From positions 1 through 5,404 of the forward strand of contig CAKTOJ010000104.1 in the NCBI GenBank assembly GCA_934589665.1: DNA of 5,404 nucleotides, in the 5' to 3' direction. Shown here in pieces: positions 4,448 through 5,404 of this stretch. The notes below the pieces were generated by a model, which was not told the DNA's origin, searched no databases, and worked only from the letters and a program-made list of their open reading frames with translations. Source of the stretch: an uncultured Oscillospiraceae bacterium. Its GTDB lineage: Bacteria > Bacillota > Clostridia > Oscillospirales > Oscillospiraceae. Both the position numbers and the translations under genes were made by a program. Position 1 is the first letter of the stretch. Each line of letters opens with the position of its first letter.

Positions 4448-5404
4448 GACATATTTCTGCGTCACGGTGTCGAACACACCGCGCGTGGTCAGGCGCAGCG
4501 TTGGGATAACGGGCAGCGCCATGAACGAGAGCGTCATGAACGGATCGACGCCGCGGCTTACCCCCAGCGCAAAGGCTTTCTCTTTGGCGCTCTCCAGCTC
4601 GCGGTTGACGTCCACGAGCGGCTCCTCGCTCATAATGCCGGCGATCTGAAGCTGCACCTCACCGAGCACCTCGCCCCGGTCGAGCACAACAATACCGCCG
4701 CCGAGCTCCACCACGCGGTTGGCCGCTGCTGCAATGTCCTCCTCATTCGTGCCGACGACAATGATGTTATGGCTGTCGTGCGAAATGGAGGTCGCCACCG
4801 CGCCGGATTTCAAGCCGTAGCCCTTGATGTAGCCGATGCCGATGTGGTGGGTGTTCTTGTGGCGCTCAATGACCGCGATCTTGAGAATGTCGTGCTCCAA
4901 ATCGATCTTGTCGGCGTAGCCCGCGTCGGTGGTCACAATCTCACCCGGCACCATGCCGAGCACGGCGCGCGGGCGCGTCTCGGTGAAGTCATCGGCGGTA
5001 AGGTGCGCGACGTGGAACGTCTCATGCGAACGCTTGACCAGATGCGGATCGATCTCCGGCGCTTCAAACGGCGCGACGGTCTTGCCGTCAAACATGAGCC
5101 TGCCCTTCTTGTAGACCTCAAGGATATTGAAGTCACGGAAGTTGTCAATCACCACAAAATCGGCGAGGAAGCCCGGCGCGATCGCGCCGCGGTTGTTGAG
5201 CAGGAAGTAGCGCGCGGCGTGATGGCTGGCGCACTTGACGGCAATGATGGGATCGACGCCTGCGGCGATGGCGCGCTTGATGATGTAGTCGATATGCCCC
5301 TTTTCAAGCAGATCGTTGGGGTGTTTATCGTCCGTGCAGAACATGCAGTAGGTGTAATACTGCGGTGTGAGCAGCGGGAGCAGCGCGTCGAGGTTGCGCG
5401 CGGC
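4445..5404 (-). CDS. ade: Adenine deaminase, C-terminal part (partial)
   Basis: The last 319 residues are visible; the gene continues past the right edge and full-length members are roughly 570-600 aa. The enzyme hydrolyses adenine to hypoxanthine and ammonia in the cytoplasm. It is a metal-dependent amidohydrolase. Visible signatures are FCTDDKHPNDLLEKGHID (the family's metal-site FCTDDxHPxDL segment), the SHHAARYF...GAIAPGFLADFVVID end of the amidohydrolase barrel, and the family-specific C-terminal domain with VIERH (HKNTHHIGIGYIKGYGLK), SISHDSHNIIVVGTNEEDI, LGGGIVVL and QIAGIMSEEPL. The reading frame is open from the stop (TGA 4447-4445) to the window end. It converges on the phosphoribosyltransferase gene. 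Its stop codon is now next to the IS right end, and its likely original terminator (2822-2859) is 1.6 kb away. Confidence 0.96.
   Translation of the reverse strand, partial: AARNLDALLPLLTPQYYTYCMFCTDDKHPNDLLEKGHIDYIIKRAIAAGVDPIIAVKCASHHAARYFLLNNRGAIAPGFLADFVVIDNFRDFNILEVYKKGRLMFDGKTVAPFEAPEIDPHLVKRSHETFHVAHLTADDFTETRPRAVLGMVPGEIVTTDAGYADKIDLEHDILKIAVIERHKNTHHIGIGYIKGYGLKSGAVATSISHDSHNIIVVGTNEEDIAAAANRVVELGGGIVVLDRGEVLGEVQLQIAGIMSEEPLVDVNRELESAKEKAFALGVSRGVDPFMTLSFMALPVIPTLRLTTRGVFDTVTQKYV

Overview
The window looks like a moderately GC-rich Firmicute chromosome, most likely a gut-type Clostridia. This is inferred from the T-box leader on pheS, strong AGGAG-type ribosome binding sites, and sigma-A style promoters with TATAAT-like -10 boxes. 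No species can be named from the sequence. The host genes favour G or C at third codon positions. The transposase gene at 3119-4327 is visibly more AT-rich, which fits acquired DNA.

Layout. On the minus strand at the left edge is the start of pheS (phenylalanyl-tRNA synthetase alpha chain). Its own promoter (733-761) drives a long T-box leader with a UUC (Phe) specifier and an intrinsic terminator. Diverging from it are three plus-strand genes, each with its own well-formed promoter: a PAP2-family membrane phosphatase (870-1814), a small PspC-domain membrane protein (1878-2150) and a type I phosphoribosyltransferase annotated here as adenine phosphoribosyltransferase-like (2247-2807). A perfect 38-nt palindromic terminator follows (2822-2859). 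At the right edge, on the minus strand, is the C-terminal part of adenine deaminase (4445 to beyond 5404). The phosphoribosyltransferase and adenine deaminase genes converge and could both act in purine salvage.

Between the terminator and the adenine deaminase stop codon sits a complete IS110-family insertion sequence (about 2862-4440). It encodes a DEDD/Tnp_20 transposase of 402 aa preceded by about 255 nt of non-coding left end. That left end folds into a two-loop RNA very like the IS621 bridge RNA. The guide segments can be read by eye. The left strand of the first loop carries CTTTTTGG, identical to the left genomic flank. The right strand carries TGAAAAC, the exact reverse complement of the right flank. 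The second loop carries AGCAGGTT, identical to the right end of the element. These matches, and a GGT shared by both junctions, fix the insertion site to within one base. They reconstruct an empty target of CTTTTTG-GT-TTTCA, the U-tract of an intrinsic terminator running into the adenine deaminase stop codon.

The insertion has separated adenine deaminase from what was probably a bidirectional terminator shared with the phosphoribosyltransferase gene. A -35 box in the right end and a -10 box in the left end would come together only in the excised circle, so the guide RNA may be made mainly from the circle. The transposase family and the bridge RNA concept are established. This specific guide programme, and its apparent aim at terminator tails, is read from this sequence and needs testing.
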